Positions 32,701 through 45,730 of a DNA stretch of 64,000 nt are shown here, in pieces. Position 1 is the stretch's first letter, and each line of letters opens with the position of its first letter. The notes beneath the pieces are model-generated. The model saw only the letters and a program-made list of their open reading frames with translations, was not told the origin of the DNA and ran no database searches. The position numbers were made by a program, and so were the translations under genes. Origin of the DNA: Hirsutella rhossiliensis (Eukaryota > Ascomycota > Sordariomycetes > Hypocreales > Ophiocordycipitaceae); NCBI RefSeq assembly GCF_020360975.1, contig NW_025408667.1, positions 3,038,001 through 3,102,000 of the forward strand, given 5' to 3'.

Positions 32701-35700
32701 GTTATATAGCTATATTAGTTAGTATATAGGTCTTATTAGTCGATTTTATTATATTTACTAGTTCGGTTACTATTTTTATTTATATTGCTAAAGCCTATAA
32801 TAATCTACTTAAACGGTTATCCCTTTTATCCTATTTAGTAGCTAAATTATCGTAAAATTTTACTTTCTCTTAAATCTACTAGTCCTAGAAACTTATATCT
32901 TTATTTTAACGTAGCTAGCTAGTTTTCTAGTTAATTAGTAGGTTGCTCTCCTATAGCTATAAAAGCCTTAATATAAGGTTATATTCTCTAATATCTATAA
33001 TATTAAAGTTAACTTATTCGTCGTAGCCTTAGATATTAATATCGAGGTAATTAATCTCTATATTAATAATTCCGTTATTATAGTTAAAGGCCTCTCCTTT
33101 AATATTCGTAAGTTTATATAGATCTTTCTTATATCTCTATATAAGTTAGTAACGATTAATAACTTTAGGTAAAATATAATTACCTATTACGCTATAGTTT
33201 AAAAGTATATATATATAATATCCCGCGATTTAGATATCTAATACTATTTAGTTACTATAGCTTACCGTTGCTATATATAGGGTCCTTAGATCTTTTCGTA
33301 TTATACTAGTCTATAGCCCTTTTATAAATAGCGTACCTTATTTTTTACCTAGTCTTTATTTATTTCGTTTATATATTCTTCTTTAATTTATTACTAGTAT
33401 TATTTCTTTATTCTTTTATCGCGTTAAGTTATTACTTAACTTAAGAGGCTAACTTCTTATAACTAGTTAAAGATTTCTTATTTCTCAACGCTATATCGTT
33501 TATATTAAGTCGCTTTATAGTTAATTATATAGTTTATATCGTAATTTTATTTGTTTTTATACTAAAGATTAAGTTTTCGTTCTATATCTTTCTATTTTAT
33601 ACGTAGTTCGTCTATATTAATTTTTCCTTAGTCGAATATAGCCTATAGCCTTTATACGTATTACTAGTAATCTTTTAGTATACCGTTATATCGTTTATAC
33701 TATACTTATACTTTTTTATATTTATAAACTCTATAGTTTAGGTATACGTATTTATTATAATCTTCTTTATTATATTTAATTCGTTACGTAAGTCTTTAAA
33801 AGATTAATAGTTTAGATACCTTAGAGTAAGTAGCGCTATACTATTCCTTTATTTTAGCGTGTTTATAGATTTTATATATCTTTAAAAGATATCTCGTTAA
33901 TAAACTATAATTATCGTAGTATTTAAGTAGCGTGCTATAATTAGGTTTTAATAATATAACTTAGTTATTTAGGTAGCGTTAATCGATTTTCTAATAGTTT
34001 AGTTCTATACTTAGGTAGGGTTTCGAAAGTACTTATCCTTTAAACCTAACTAAGAAAGCGTTATATCGTGCCTTTATCTAAAAGTATATTATATAATCTA
34101 GGTAGACGTATAATATCTATAAAATATACTTATAGTACTTATAAGTAAGTAGTATTTATAGATTATCTTTAAATTCTCCTTATAGTTACTATTCTCGTTA
34201 TAGAGCTATAAAGGTATCGACTATAGCGATAGCTATAGTATAGTCTCCTCCGTATAGTACTAGTTAATATCGAATTAATATAGCTTATTAGTTTTCCGTA
34301 AGAATTTAAGGTATTTATTAGGTTCTAATTTTAAGTATTTCTTTAAATACTTCGAAGTATAGAGTATATTCTCTAATCGTAGTATTTTCCTTTAATAACG
34401 AGGGTAGTAGTATAAGTTCGTTCTTATCTTCCGTTTCTCTAAGTATTTCTTATTTTTTAAAGCTTATATCGTCGATACTTTATTATTCCTCTTTAAGTTA
34501 TTATCTAAGTTTTATAAGTATAAGGGCTATATCTATATCTTCTTTATTATATTACTTATAGACTGCCTATCGTTATTATCGATTTTTATTTTATATATCC
34601 TCCTAGAATCGTTTACCGTTTTTCCTAATCTAGTCTTAAGAGACTCTTTTAGGATAGGGGTATTCTAGTTCTATAAATTTAACTTATTTCTATATTTTAA
34701 GATCCCTTCGTTATATTATTATAAGGGTCTTCTTTAGTAGCTTTAGGAACTATCTAGTACCGTTCTTATCGCGTAAGTATACTATATATTTATTATTATA
34801 GTATATAGTCTAACTAAGGAGTTTATACTTTAGTTCCTATCTATTAGTAGCGTTTAAGTATTTCTTACCTTCTAAGGCTAGTACTTAGTAGGTTTTCTTC
34901 TCCTTACGAGGTTATCTATATTCTTTAAAGTAATATCTAAGTTTCCTATAGTTAAAATACTTTCCTTTACTTTTCTATATTACGTTTAGGTCTATCTTAC
35001 TTAGGTTAGTTATATAGGCATAGGTAATAAGAGTTTCGCGCTTCTTTTTATAGTTAGCGCGTCGGTTAAAGTTATTTTTATAGGAAGGGTTTTAGTTTCC
35101 TCTTCTTTATTTCTTTTCTTAGCGTTACGTATACTATCTATCGTTAATTCGTATTACTATAGTAATATAGTCTAAGAGGTTATTAAGTCGATTTTCCTTA
35201 TAGAGTTTATCCTTAACTTCTTCTTTAAGCTTATTATAGAATCGTAATATAAGAGGTTCGTTATTTTAATTAAGCTTTAAGGTAACTTATCGGAACTTTA
35301 TAGTATAATCTAATACTAAGATCCTTTATTAAAGTTCTTAAAGTTTTTATTTAGCTTCTTATTCCTTATTAGTTATTCCGAATACCTTTATAATAGCTTC
35401 TTTCAATCCTTAGAAACTAGTAAAGACTTCGTTTATCTTATTATCTCGTCGTGCTAGTTAGTTATCGAGAAAGTCCCTTATAATAGGTCTAAACTAAGCG
35501 AGTACTATTCTAGATAAATAATTTCCTATATAAAGTACCTTTTCGACTAAGTTTAAGAGTTTAGTAGGGTAAAACTAGTAGTAGGCCTTAAGTTAAGTAA
35601 GAAAGTCTCGAAGCGTACTATAAGTACCGTCGAATAGTCCTAGCTATTTTAGTTTAACTACTTCTTTAAGGTCCCTAACTTATCCGTTGCCTCCTCCGTT

Positions 35701-35866
35701 CCTAAGTAACTATACCTCTTATCGAAGGGTAATAATCTCGTATATTATATCCTAAGGTAATATAGTAGCTCTAGAGTTAGTTAATCTAGTTTACTATATA
35801 GGTATATTAATAGTTACGATATTACTTAGAGTAACGTAGTATTATACTAAATAAGAGCTTTTAACG

Positions 35867-36316
35867 TATAACGACTAGTATTATTCCTAAGGGATAAACC
35901 TATCAAGGGGTTTATATTAATAGATATAATAGGGCGTAGTCTAAGTAATAATAAGTATATTACGTTAGTAATAAGTTAGAGGTCGTAGACTATAGACTAT
36001 AACTAGGTAATTAAAATTAGAGATAGAATCGTAATAAAGATTTATATTAAAAGCTAGAGAGCTATCTATTTAAAGGAGTAAAAGTAGGTAGCTATATATA
36101 CCCGTAGAGACTATCCTTAGATTATAGGCCTAGCTATAATCCTTAACGTTAGATCGTATAGAGCGTAGTAATCCTATTAATCTTAGATTACTTAGATCTC
36201 TACGATCCCCTTAATCCTATATCTATTAGATAGTTATACTAACTATTTATTTATTAGACTATATTACGTACTTAACGCGGTCAACCGTTAGCGGCCTAGT
36301 AGCCGTAGTTATAATA
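35867..36316 (-). repeat. 5' LTR of element C
   Basis: 450 bp, begins (plus) TATAACGACTAGT and ends GTTATAATA, with the ATACT duplication immediately outside. Confidence 0.93.
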
Positions 36317-36475
36317 ATACTTCCCTACTTATAATAATCCCCTCTATTAATATAACTCTTATATATATATATATAACCCTCTTAGCCTCTTAGCGTTATA
36401 ACTTAGAACTACTTACCTTAACTATTTAATCTTAACTTTTCCCTCTCTTTTACTTACTCTACCCTTTCCTAAGAT

Positions 36476-37175
36476 ATAGCAGCGAACCTAAATAATATCC
36501 TAGGCCTAGTTATAGACCTCCTTAAGAATACTACTATTTTCTTTAGCGTACTACTATTTAAGAGTAAAAGCTTTATTTTACTTACTTACTATAGTAAAGT
36601 TAAAGTAAAAGGTAGCGAAGGGCGCTTCTATACTAATAATAAGGAAAGATTTATAGACTAAGACTAATAAGACGTTTATAGGTAAAAGTAACCTCCTTAG
36701 TATATTTATAAAGATCGTTAGTACTTAATATTAATAGGCCTTATTAAATAGCGGGATATTACCCTTAAAGACGCTTAGATAATATATAAGGGCGTTAAAA
36801 AGATAAACGGATTTACTAAGAATAAGGCCTACTAGGAAGAGTATATCGTCGATATATATAACTTTCTTTATAAAGCTATTAATAAATAATAAGCTATAAG
36901 CTTTAGCCTTAGCGCGATAATTAAGATCTTAATAAAAGGTATTAAGAATATAGTATACCTTTTACCTTACTTACTATTAAGTTATACTAACTATTAAAGG
37001 GAACTTATTAAAGATATAGATAATAAATATATAAAGTACTATAAATACTTAAGTAATAAGGAGTATTTAATTAAGTTTACCGCTCTTACCTTTAACCTTA
37101 GTCGCTTTATATATAAATAAAGGTATACGACTAAAGTTATTAACTTTTTAATAAGACTAAATAAAAAGGGACTCT
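36476..37175 (+). pseudogene. Unknown ORF, 5' part, interrupted by element D
   Basis: A frame starting at an ATA (ancestral ATG) at 36476, after a pyrimidine-rich promoter-like stretch, reads AANLNNILGLVIDLLKNTTI, KKINGFTKNKAYQEEYIVDI, LLPYLLLSYTNY, KYIKYYKYLSNKEYLIKFTA and LTFNLSRFIY, up to RLNKKGL at the D insertion point. It continues in phase after element D at 51038. I do not recognise the family. It is acidic and helical, possibly the capsid-like ORF of an old element or a repeated host gene. Many TAG codons lie at Gln/Trp positions. Confidence 0.55.
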
Positions 37176-37432
37176 TATAAAGGAATATATATTACGGTAC
37201 GATTAGTTAGGTAGTAGAGATAGCTAGAGGTACTACGCTATATATATTATATTCTCCTCGTTATAAGACTAAAGCTTATAAGAAGAGGGATTTTTCCTCT
37301 TTAGTTAAAGTAGCGAGAGGTCTATAATATATAAGCGGGGTAGGTACGATTCCCTACTAATACCCTACTAATATATTAGTACTACGTATCTAAATACTTT
37401 ATTAGCCTATACCTCTTAGTAGCGCTCTTATA
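37176..37432 (-). repeat. 3' LTR of element D
   Basis: 257 bp, equal in length to the partner at 50776; differences are RIP-type transitions. Confidence 0.93.
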
Positions 37433-37813
37433 ATTATCTCCCCTCCTATATAGACGTCTCGGCTATATCTTTAATATATATTACTTTCGCTATACTATAT
37501 ATATTTAGTTAAAAAGAGAGGTAGTTTCGGTTATATATCGCGTATATACGCTTATATAAGTATACGTTAGTCTACGCTCTATAATATTAATAGTTATTAT
37601 ACTAGCGGTTACCGCTAAGTAACCGTTATAGTATCGCCTATATATCGGCCGCGTAACTATAATATAAAGAGCGTGCGTATATATCTCCTACTTCTTTTAT
37701 TTTCTTTTTTTCTTTAACTCTTCTACTTACGATTACTATAAAGTTTTACGCCCTTTTTTATTAATCCCTTATACCTTTTTATATTACTTTTTATTAACGA
37801 TTTATTAACGATA

Positions 37814-39383
37814 ATACCTTTTATACTAAAGAAGATAAAGAACTATAACGCCGATTTCCTATACTATATACGGGAGTAGGTAGCGGCGGGTTTGCCCTTA
37901 AAGCGTAAGCGATCGGCCTAGAAGTCTTATAGCGACGCTAGTTCCCCCTTAGCGAAGAAAGCTAAGAAAGGTATAGGGGAATCCTAGTCCTAGGAGACTT
38001 TTAGTCTAAGACCTAACGTTAGCGAGGGTTATGCCCCTATTACCCCGCTAAATACCCTAGCTCTAGCTATTAATAAGCTTACCTTTATAGGCTAGGAAAC
38101 TTATAAGTCTATTACCCTTATTAGCGATACTAATACTAGCGAGGAGATCGTACCTAGGCGCTCTTAGGTAAGTGCCGATAACCTAGCTACTCTATCTTAA
38201 TAGGGCGGCTCTAGCTAATAAGAGATCGTCGCTTAGGCCGCTCCTTAAAATAAGTAGGCCGATATTAATAACGAGGCGTAGCTAAATAAGGGATAAGACT
38301 ATCTTAATGCCTAGCTAAACGAGGGCTAAGATAACGATAACGGTAATAATAGAGACGGCCGCGATTTAACTCCTCCTACCAACGAACCTAAGAACGGCGG
38401 CGCCGGAAACAAGGGCACCTAAGCGGCGGTATAAGGCGGTCGCGCTCCTATAAAAAAGCGTACCTAATCTAAGGCTAAAGTCCGCTTAGTTAAGGCCTAT
38501 AGGGTTATCCCTTATAAGCTCTAGTATATATATTATTTTAGGATAGTCGTTAAGGAGTATAGTATAACCGAGCCTAAGCCTATTAAGGTACTCTCGATTA
38601 GCTATATTTTCTTAAGGGTTTCCTTAACGTACTATAAGTAGTATTATAGACGTGCCGCGACCTATAACTAAGTAAGTTTCCCCTTAACTTTAAATATTAC
38701 GATTAATAAGCTAATCCTTCTTAAGGCTACTACTCTTATATCTAATAACTAGGCTGATATAGTCGCTATTATTAAGTACCTATATAAGCTTAATAAGCTA
38801 AAGACCGGTAACGAGGATACCGAGGATAATAGCTTAAACGTAGGCGTGCTTATTTTTAAGGAGGCTAATTAGCGCTATCTCGCTATTATAGTATAGTATT
38901 TAGCCGAGGCTTTTAACGCCGCTAAGACGGCCTATCGTAAGTCCTTTAGGACTATAGGTATATAGAAGTCTACTATTATAAGTTTTATCCGACCCTTTTA
39001 TTAGCGACCGCCTAACGATATACTAGGTCGAGCGTACTAACTACTATATACTAATTAATAAGCGCCGCGAGCTTATTATTCGCCTTAACCCCGCGCCCTT
39101 ATTCGATATCGCCTATATAAGCCTAGAGTACTAGGCCTAGGAATCCCGGTTAAAACTTTACCTTATCGACGGCGATATAGGCTATACTTTATAGTAATAT
39201 ACCTTACTATTTACTAAGGCTAAGGTAAGTACTATACTAATAAAGATAGGTCTTAACGCGGAGGATAAGGAAAGAGCGGAAGATAGGGTAGTTTTAGTAT
39301 TTCTAGAGGTATTTAGTATAGTAAAGGGGGCGCCTTAGTTAGTTCCTACTACGCTAGCGAAGAAGAGGGGTAGTTAGAAGTAA
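37814..39383 (+). pseudogene. Antisense accessory ORF of element D, about 520 codons
   Basis: Opposite to pol and convergent with it, a frame opens at ATA 37814 (ancestral ATG), about 120 bp after a TTTTCTTTTTTTCTTT-type pyrimidine tract. It reads PFILKKIKNYNADFLYYIRE, a basic patch LPLKRKRSA with LAKKAKKGIG (nuclear-localisation-like), a low-complexity middle rich in Gln, Asn and Gly (NDNGNNRDGRD), and APIKKRTQSKAKVRLVKAYR. A well-ordered half follows: IPYKL, YYFRIVVKEYSITEPKPIKV, NITINKLILLKATTLIS, ADIVAIIKYLYKLNKLKTGN and AEAFNAAKTAYRKSF. Near 39030-39060 the frame changes to INKRRELIIRLNPAPLFDIA and RLKLYLIDGDIGYTL, ending TAA 39381-39383. Nearly all internal stops are TAG at expected Gln positions. 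It is GC-richer and less eroded than its surroundings. No family recognised. It resembles a DNA- or chromatin-associated protein only by its basic patches. Confidence 0.6.
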
Positions 39384-39686
39384 TAGATAGGTCTTATCTT
39401 TCTTTTATTTAGCTATAACTATCCTTCTCTCCTTTATCGTTAGGGCCTTAGTAGAGTTATAGTTTAGTTTTATTTTCCTTAATAATATTTAATAGGTAGT
39501 ATAGATAGTTTTCCCTTATTCTCTTATTTTACTATTTTATATATAGTTATAGGACGTTTAGGCATACTAATACGTTAATAAGTTAGTAGCGATTTAGTAG
39601 GGATTTATTACCGATTTAGTAGCGTCTCCCTACGCTAGTAGGTTTCCCTACCTTACTTAGTCTTACGCCTCTTTTTCCTAGTTAGG

Positions 39687-40254
39687 TATAAGGAACGGTG
39701 TTCCTACTATAAATAAAGCAGCTATAATATACTCTCCCGATTATATAAGCTAATAAGTAGTATATTAATTATAGATAAAATCTTATCCTATAGAGTAAGA
39801 ATCGCTCGTTATTTTATATATTATTATATATTAAACGGGTTGTCGGTTATCGTATAATCGGGAATCGAAGGAATAGAGCTAGCTTAGAATACTAGCTAAG
39901 ACCTCTTAAGAACACTAGCACGACTAACCTCCTCTAAACACGAATATTAGTAGAACTAAGATACTTCTAGATTTACTTAAGATATCACGGAATTCCCTAG
40001 TCTTAGGGCTATACGGCAGCCTAAATCTAGTCCTAAAAGGTTCTTCTATTCAGCTATAATTATCTATATAAGATAGTATATCCGCTAGTAGATAGATAGA
40101 GAATTATTAACTTTAACTCCACTTCTATATACTAATATACTACTAATAAATTCCGTTGAAAATCCTACCTTATACTCCTTCTTCCCCTCTATTACGTAGT
40201 CTTACGTAATTCCTTAATTTCCTAAAATTCCGCTTTTGCTTATATACCTTTAGA
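39687..40254 (+). repeat. 5' LTR of element E
   Basis: 568 bp. It has lost more CA/TG than the 3' LTR: for instance GAGTAAG here against GAGCAAG at 45.27 kb, and TTTATATATTATTATATATT against TTTGCATGTTATTACGCATT. Confidence 0.95.
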
Positions 40255-40269
40255 GGTTATAAGCCCGGC
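40255..40269 (+). other. Primer-binding site of element E
   Basis: GGTTATAAGCCCGGC (ancestral GGTTATGAGCCCGGC) directly after the LTR. It is complementary to an anticodon-loop half of a methionine (CAT) tRNA, the copia type of primer. Confidence 0.7.
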
Positions 40270-43200
40270 TTACTCTTTTTAAGCTAGGAAATTAACTACT
40301 TATACCTTTAAAATTCCTCGTCGAAATATTTAATTAAAATTCCTTTCAAAATTCCCCCTAACTTCTTTTACCTTCCTACGCTCTTAAACTCCCGTCTAGA
40401 CTTCTCGATCCCTACGAACGAAATAATACCGAATTTATATAAAATAGGTAAATAGAAAGAATACGAATTTACTAGACTTAAGGGAAATTTAAATTATACC
40501 TTATAAACTATAAGGATAGAAGCTATCCTTATAAAAGAAAAGCTTATTACTGCTCTAGAGCAAGTAAATTATATATAGACTACGGAGGCTTTATTTATAA
40601 TATTCCTTTAAGTCGAAGATAGTCCCTTAATATAAATTCGGCATTTAAAAAATACTAAAGAAGCGTGGGATGAGCTTAAAATGCTATATAATCCGTCGAA
40701 CTTTTCGTCGAATTATCTACTTATTAAGCAGCTCTTTAATCTTAGTCCCTCGGACTTTAATTTAAAGAAATACCTTTATAAGGTAAAGGAAATCTATAAG
40801 GATTTAAAATCCTATAATATAGAAATTCTAGAAGTTATTCTTATAGTATAGATTCTTAATTACCTTAATAAGGAATTTAGAAGCTATATTATAAATATTA
40901 CGTAGAGCCTTAGGTATAATTCTACGGCGTTTACCCTCGAAACCCTTATAGCTAGTCTTTTAGACGAAGCTAAAAGAATAGAGGATATAGATAAATCTTC
41001 GGAGAAAACCTTCTTAATATAAAGGAAGCCTTAGAAATCCTATAGAAATTCTACGGATACTCCTTATTATAAGGAATATAAAAAACCAAGGCATTTTATA
41101 GTAAATTACTATAAATTATACCCGAATAAGGCTCCCGCTTATTAGGTATTAAATAAAGGAAAAAGGGACGATAGGACTTAAATTTCTAAGAAGAGAAAAT
41201 CTTCTTCTTCTTCTTCTTCTAGGAAGAAATCCTTTTAGTAGCATTTCTACTACTAATAAAGAAGGAAGGCTGAATTACCGAGCTAGAGTCCGATTCGGAA
41301 GATAGTAATAAGGTCTTAAATATAGCTTCGTAAGAAAATATAGACCTAGATATCGACCTTATAGACCTTTCTAGGCTCCGACCCTATATAAACGTCTAAG
41401 GATTTAGAGGTAATTTTAACCTCTATAAATACCCTATAGTAGAAGCTAATAAAGACTCTCTTTAGGACCTTTAAAAGCCTCGATTCCTAGAATAAAGGAA
41501 TTAGTCTTAAAGGTAAGAGAAGGAGGATTTCTAGTTATAAGAATAAAAGGATCTTTGATTTTATATATAATACCGGAGCTACTAAGCATATAGTATCTAA
41601 TAAGAATTTCCTTATTAACTATAAAGAAATTAAGTCTAAAGTTTACTAGGGAAAAGCTTCCTTTATATTAGTAAAAGGAAAGGGGGACTTAGTATTTAAG
41701 TTCCTATATAGTAGAAAAAGGTATATCCTTTAAGACTGCTTTTATATACCTAAATTAAGGGTAAATATACTATCCTAATCTTATTTTAATAATACCTATG
41801 CCTTAATAGGAGGAAATAAAGTCCTTTTATTAGATAATAAGGCTAAGGTCCTTACTAAAGGATTTCTTAGAAATAAATTATATTATATTCCTATAGAACC
41901 TTTATTAGAAAGCTAATTAATCCTTATTACGTCTTTAAAAGCAAAGGATATAGATTTTTATACTTAGTACTTACGCTTAGGGCATATAAATAGTAGGGCT
42001 ATTTTAGAAGTATTAAAAAGATATAATAAGGATATAAAAATACCTCTAAAAGAGGAAAATAAAATAAGGCAATGCGAAATATATATTAAAGCTAAAGTAA
42101 CGAATAAGGTTAATAAATAACCTTCGTATAAGTCTTAGTCTTATTTAGAAAAAATAGTATTAGATATTTAGGGGCTAATTAAAGTGCCTACTTATAATAA
42201 ATATTACTATTATATCTCTTTCCTAGACGTAGGAACCTAATATCTAGAAATATACCTTCTTCGAAAAAAGGGAGAAGCTCTAGATAGGTTCCTAGAATTT
42301 AAAAATAGGGTAGAAAATAACCCTAAAAATACTAGGATTAGAGAAGCATTTTCTAATAATGCTAAAGAATTTATATATAAAATAAAGCTCTATTACGAAA
42401 AAGAAGGAATTACCTTTAATTCTAGTCCTCTTAGGACGCTAGAATATAATAGTAGAATAAAAAGCATAAATCGTACTATATTAGAAAAAGTACGAGCTCT
42501 TTTATTTACTACTAGGCTTCCTAAATATCTATAGGGAGAAGCTGTTTTAACAGCTACCTATTTATATAATAGATTACTATATTCTACGATAGGATTTAAA
42601 AGTCCTATAGAAAAGAGGGATAATATAATACTACTATTCGAGACCTTAAATAAAATTAAGACCTTTAGAAGCTTTATATATTATAAGAATATAGACCCTA
42701 AAGATAAGCTAGATAATAGAGCTTTTAAGGGAATAATAGTAAGCTATTTAGAAAATGTATATAAAATCTAGGAATTTTCTAAGAGAAAGATTACTATCTC
42801 TAGAGATATTACTATACTAGAAAATAAATTTATAAAAAATCTAGAAATCTCTAGTAGTAATAATACCTTTGATTTTAATTCTATTCCGAATAAAGATAAG
42901 CTAGAAAGCTATATCCCTATAGAGGAAGCTATTAGAGAACCTAGAGATAAAAGTCCCTCGCCCTTTATAGAAGAAGAGTCTCTAAATAACGATCCTATTC
43001 CTACTACTAGTAAAATAGTAGTAAAATTACCTAAGAAGCCGGAAGGGTTCGATTCTAACTATATCGAATACCCTAATATTAATTTATTTCTAAACTGCGA
43101 TTTTATAGAGTTAATTCTAGCTAGTATAGAAAATTAGGATCTAAAAATTCTAAAGACTTATAAATAGGCAATAAATAGCCCTAAGGTAGCATTTTAGAAA

Positions 43201-44505
43201 GAAGCTATAATTAAGGAAATTAGCTAGCTAATTAAATATAAAACTTAGGAATTTTCCTACCTCCTTAGGGATAGGGAGGCTATAGGAGGCCGCTAGGTCT
43301 ATACCATTAAGAAGGATAGTTAAAATAATATAATAAAATATAAAGCCCGTTTTATAATATAGGGATTTAAGTAGATCTATAGCTTAGATTTCCTAGATAC
43401 CTTCTCGACTACGGCTAGACCTAAATCTATTAGAATTCTACTTATTTTAGCTATTATCTATAAATTTAAAGCTTTATAGATAGATATAATAAATGCCTTC
43501 GTATATACCGATATAGATAGCGAAGTATATATCGATCTTCCTATAGGCTACGAAGAATACGCTCTTAAAAGATATTATTTAAAATATAGATTAGCTTATA
43601 GAGCTAAAGGAATTAAATTAACTAAATTCCTAGACCTATATAAAACTAGTTAAAATAAAGCAAAGCTAAAGAAAGCATTATATAGCCTAAAATAAAGTCC
43701 TAAGCTCTAGTATAATTATTTAAAAATTATACTAAATAATCTCGGATTTCTTCTTCTTTTAATAGATAAAGGAGTATTTATAAATAAGGACTATAGTATA
43801 GCCTTAGTAATTTACGTCGACGACTTTCTTATAGTAGGGCCCTTTAAATCTATAATAAAAGAAAGATTATTTAAAGAATTATCTAAATTCCTAGATTTTA
43901 CTATCTTAGGAGATATAAAAGACTTCTTAGGTCTAAATATTATAATAAACCGAGAATATAAAGAGCTATATATATCCTAAGAAGATTATACCTTAAAAAT
44001 ATTAAAGGAATTTAATATAGAAGGTTTAGGAACTTTAAATTTACCCGCTATAGTAGGCTTTAAGCTTATAAAAGCAAAGGAATTACCTTCTAAGGAAGAT
44101 ATATTATAATTTTAGAAAGAAATAGGATCTCTATTATACTTAGCCTTATTTACTAGGCTAGATATCTTATATTCTATAATTTCCTATGCTAGATTCGCGG
44201 CTAAGCCCGACTAGACGTATTTTAAGGCTTTAAATATAATTTAGAAATATTTAAATAAATTCCCTAGCCTAAAGATTAAATATAATTATAATATCCCTTT
44301 TACCTATCTATATATAAAGGGTTTTACTAACTCTAGCTAGGCGTTGGATTTAACGGACGGAAAATCCTTTTCCGGTTACTATTTTTATATATATAATAAT
44401 ATAATAAGCTAGGCTTGCTCTAAGTAGAAAGCCGTTGCCCTTTCTACCTACGAAGTAGAGTATATTAGCCTTAGGGAGGTAAATAAAGAAGCTATTTATT
44501 TAAAT

Positions 44506-44790
44506 ATGCTTTTTAAAAATATTACTAAGGATCTATCTATTAAGATTCCTAATACTATACCTCCTATTTTAACGGATAATACTACTGCTATTAAATTAGT
44601 AGAAAATCCGGAATTTTATAAAAGGTCTAAGTATATAAGATTAGCCTATTACTATACTAGAACTAGTATAAGAGAAGGGGAAATTAGAGTTTTTTATATT
44701 AAATTAAAAGATAATATAGCTAATATTTTTACGAAGGAATTAAGACCTAGATTACTCTATAAATTTAGAGACGGTCTATCCTTAATATAA
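44506..44790 (+). pseudogene. RNase H C-terminal end of element E pol (surviving open frame)
   Basis: The only long ATG-initiated frame left in the AT-rich block. It contains PILTDNTTAIKLVENPEFYK, RSKYIRLAYYYTR and DNIANIFTKELRP, the standard copia RNase H tail (D-N-x-x-A-I-K-L, then I-A-D-I-F-T-K in active copies). Upstream in the same frame the reading continues past TAG codons. Confidence 0.85.
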
Positions 44791-45162
44791 GTTCCTAAGC
44801 AATTAAAAGGGGTTTTTAGATATTTCTTATACTTTCTATATCTTTCCCTTACTAGGTTTTTCCTTTTTAGGTTTCCTAGAGAAATATTTATTAGGTTTTT
44901 ATCTATTAAGATTTTCCTAGTAATAATAGGTTTTACCTTATATAAGGTTATCCTATAAATAATTATTATAACTATAGATTTTTCCTACTATAGGTTTTTC
45001 TATTAGTATATACCTAAGGAATTTTTTTCCTAAGAAAGAATAGGTTTTTATATATCCTATTAAGGTATAAGAATAGTTTTCCTATATTAGGTTTTTACCC
45101 TATATATATACTACTATAAATAAATTAGTAAAGAGTATATAAATCTACTCTTTAAGGGAGGC

Positions 45163-45730
45163 TATAAGGAACGGTGTTCCTACTATAAATAAAGCAGCTA
45201 TAATATACTCTCCCGATTATATAAGCTAATAAGTAGTATATTAATTATAGATAAAATCTCATCCTATAGAGCAAGAATTGCTCGTTATTTTGCATGTTAT
45301 TACGCATTAAACGGGTTGCCGGTTATTATATAATCGGGAATCGAAGGAATAGAGCTAGCTTAGAATACTAGCTAAGACCTCTTAAGAACACCGGCACGAC
45401 TAACCTCCTCTAAACACGAATATTAGTAGAACCAAGACACTTCTAGATTTACTCGAGATATCACGGAATTCCCTAGTCTTAGGGCTATACGGCAGCCTAA
45501 ATCTAGTCCTAAAAGGTTCTTCTATTTAGCTATAATTGTCTATATAAGACAGTATGTCCGCTAGTAGATAGATAGAGAATTATTAACTTTAACACCTCTT
45601 CTATATACTAATATACTACTAATAAATTCCGTTGAAAATCCTACCTTATACTCCTTCTTCCCCTTTATTACGTAGTCTTATATAATTCCTTAATTTCCTA
45701 AAATTCCGCTTTTACTTATATACCTTTAAA
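45163..45730 (+). repeat. 3' LTR of element E
   Basis: 568 bp, less RIP-mutated than the 5' LTR; preceded by the polypurine tract AAGGGAGGC. Confidence 0.95.

Larger units (their letters stand above)
28465..36316 (-). mobile_element. Element C: Ty3/gypsy chromovirus-type retrotransposon, RIP-saturated
   Basis: Full-length 7,852-bp element with 450-bp LTRs (28465-28914 and 35867-36316) and a 5-bp target duplication ATACT (28460-28464, 36317-36321). Ends read TA...TA, as expected when TG...CA is RIP-mutated. A polypurine tract (AAAAGGAGGGGAGA, minus) next to the left LTR fixes the orientation. In the minus direction: gag at about 34.9-35.7 kb (LFDGTYSTLRDFLT and RPIIRDFLDN blocks), reverse transcriptase at about 31.95-32.35 kb (YLDNILIFLDTLEEYKEYV, with the second catalytic Asp changed to Asn), then integrase and a C-terminal part KKLRPFKVKKTILKVNYKL with a chromodomain (EYLIK, KGY) ending near 29.7 kb. 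An opposite-strand ORF lies beyond it. Confidence 0.93.
39687..45730 (+). mobile_element. Element E: Ty1/copia retrotransposon inserted in D, moderately RIP-mutated
   Basis: 6,044 bp with 568-bp LTRs (39687-40254, 45163-45730) and target duplication TTAGG (39682-39686, 45731-45735). The primer-binding site GGTTATAAGCCCGGC follows the 5' LTR and a polypurine tract TTAAGGGAGGC precedes the 3' LTR. Plus-strand coding with TAG at Gln/Trp: gag at about 40.43-41.25 kb (HLKNTKEAWDELKMLYNPSN, KKRKSSSSSSSRKKSF), GAG-pre-integrase at about 41.96 kb (LRLGHINSRAILEVLKRY), integrase at about 42.15-42.6 kb, reverse transcriptase at about 43.4-44.0 kb (INAFVYTDIDSEVYIDLPIG; VIYVDDFLIVGPF with the Asp pair intact), and RNase H to 44.79 kb. 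Some CA/TG remain, so it is younger than D. Confidence 0.95.

Noticed and set aside
39020..39062. Intron explaining the frame change in the antisense ORF of D
   Set aside because: A TACTAAC branch-like word and an AG exist, but the possible GT-AG lengths (36 or 29) do not reconcile the two frames; an indel is more likely.
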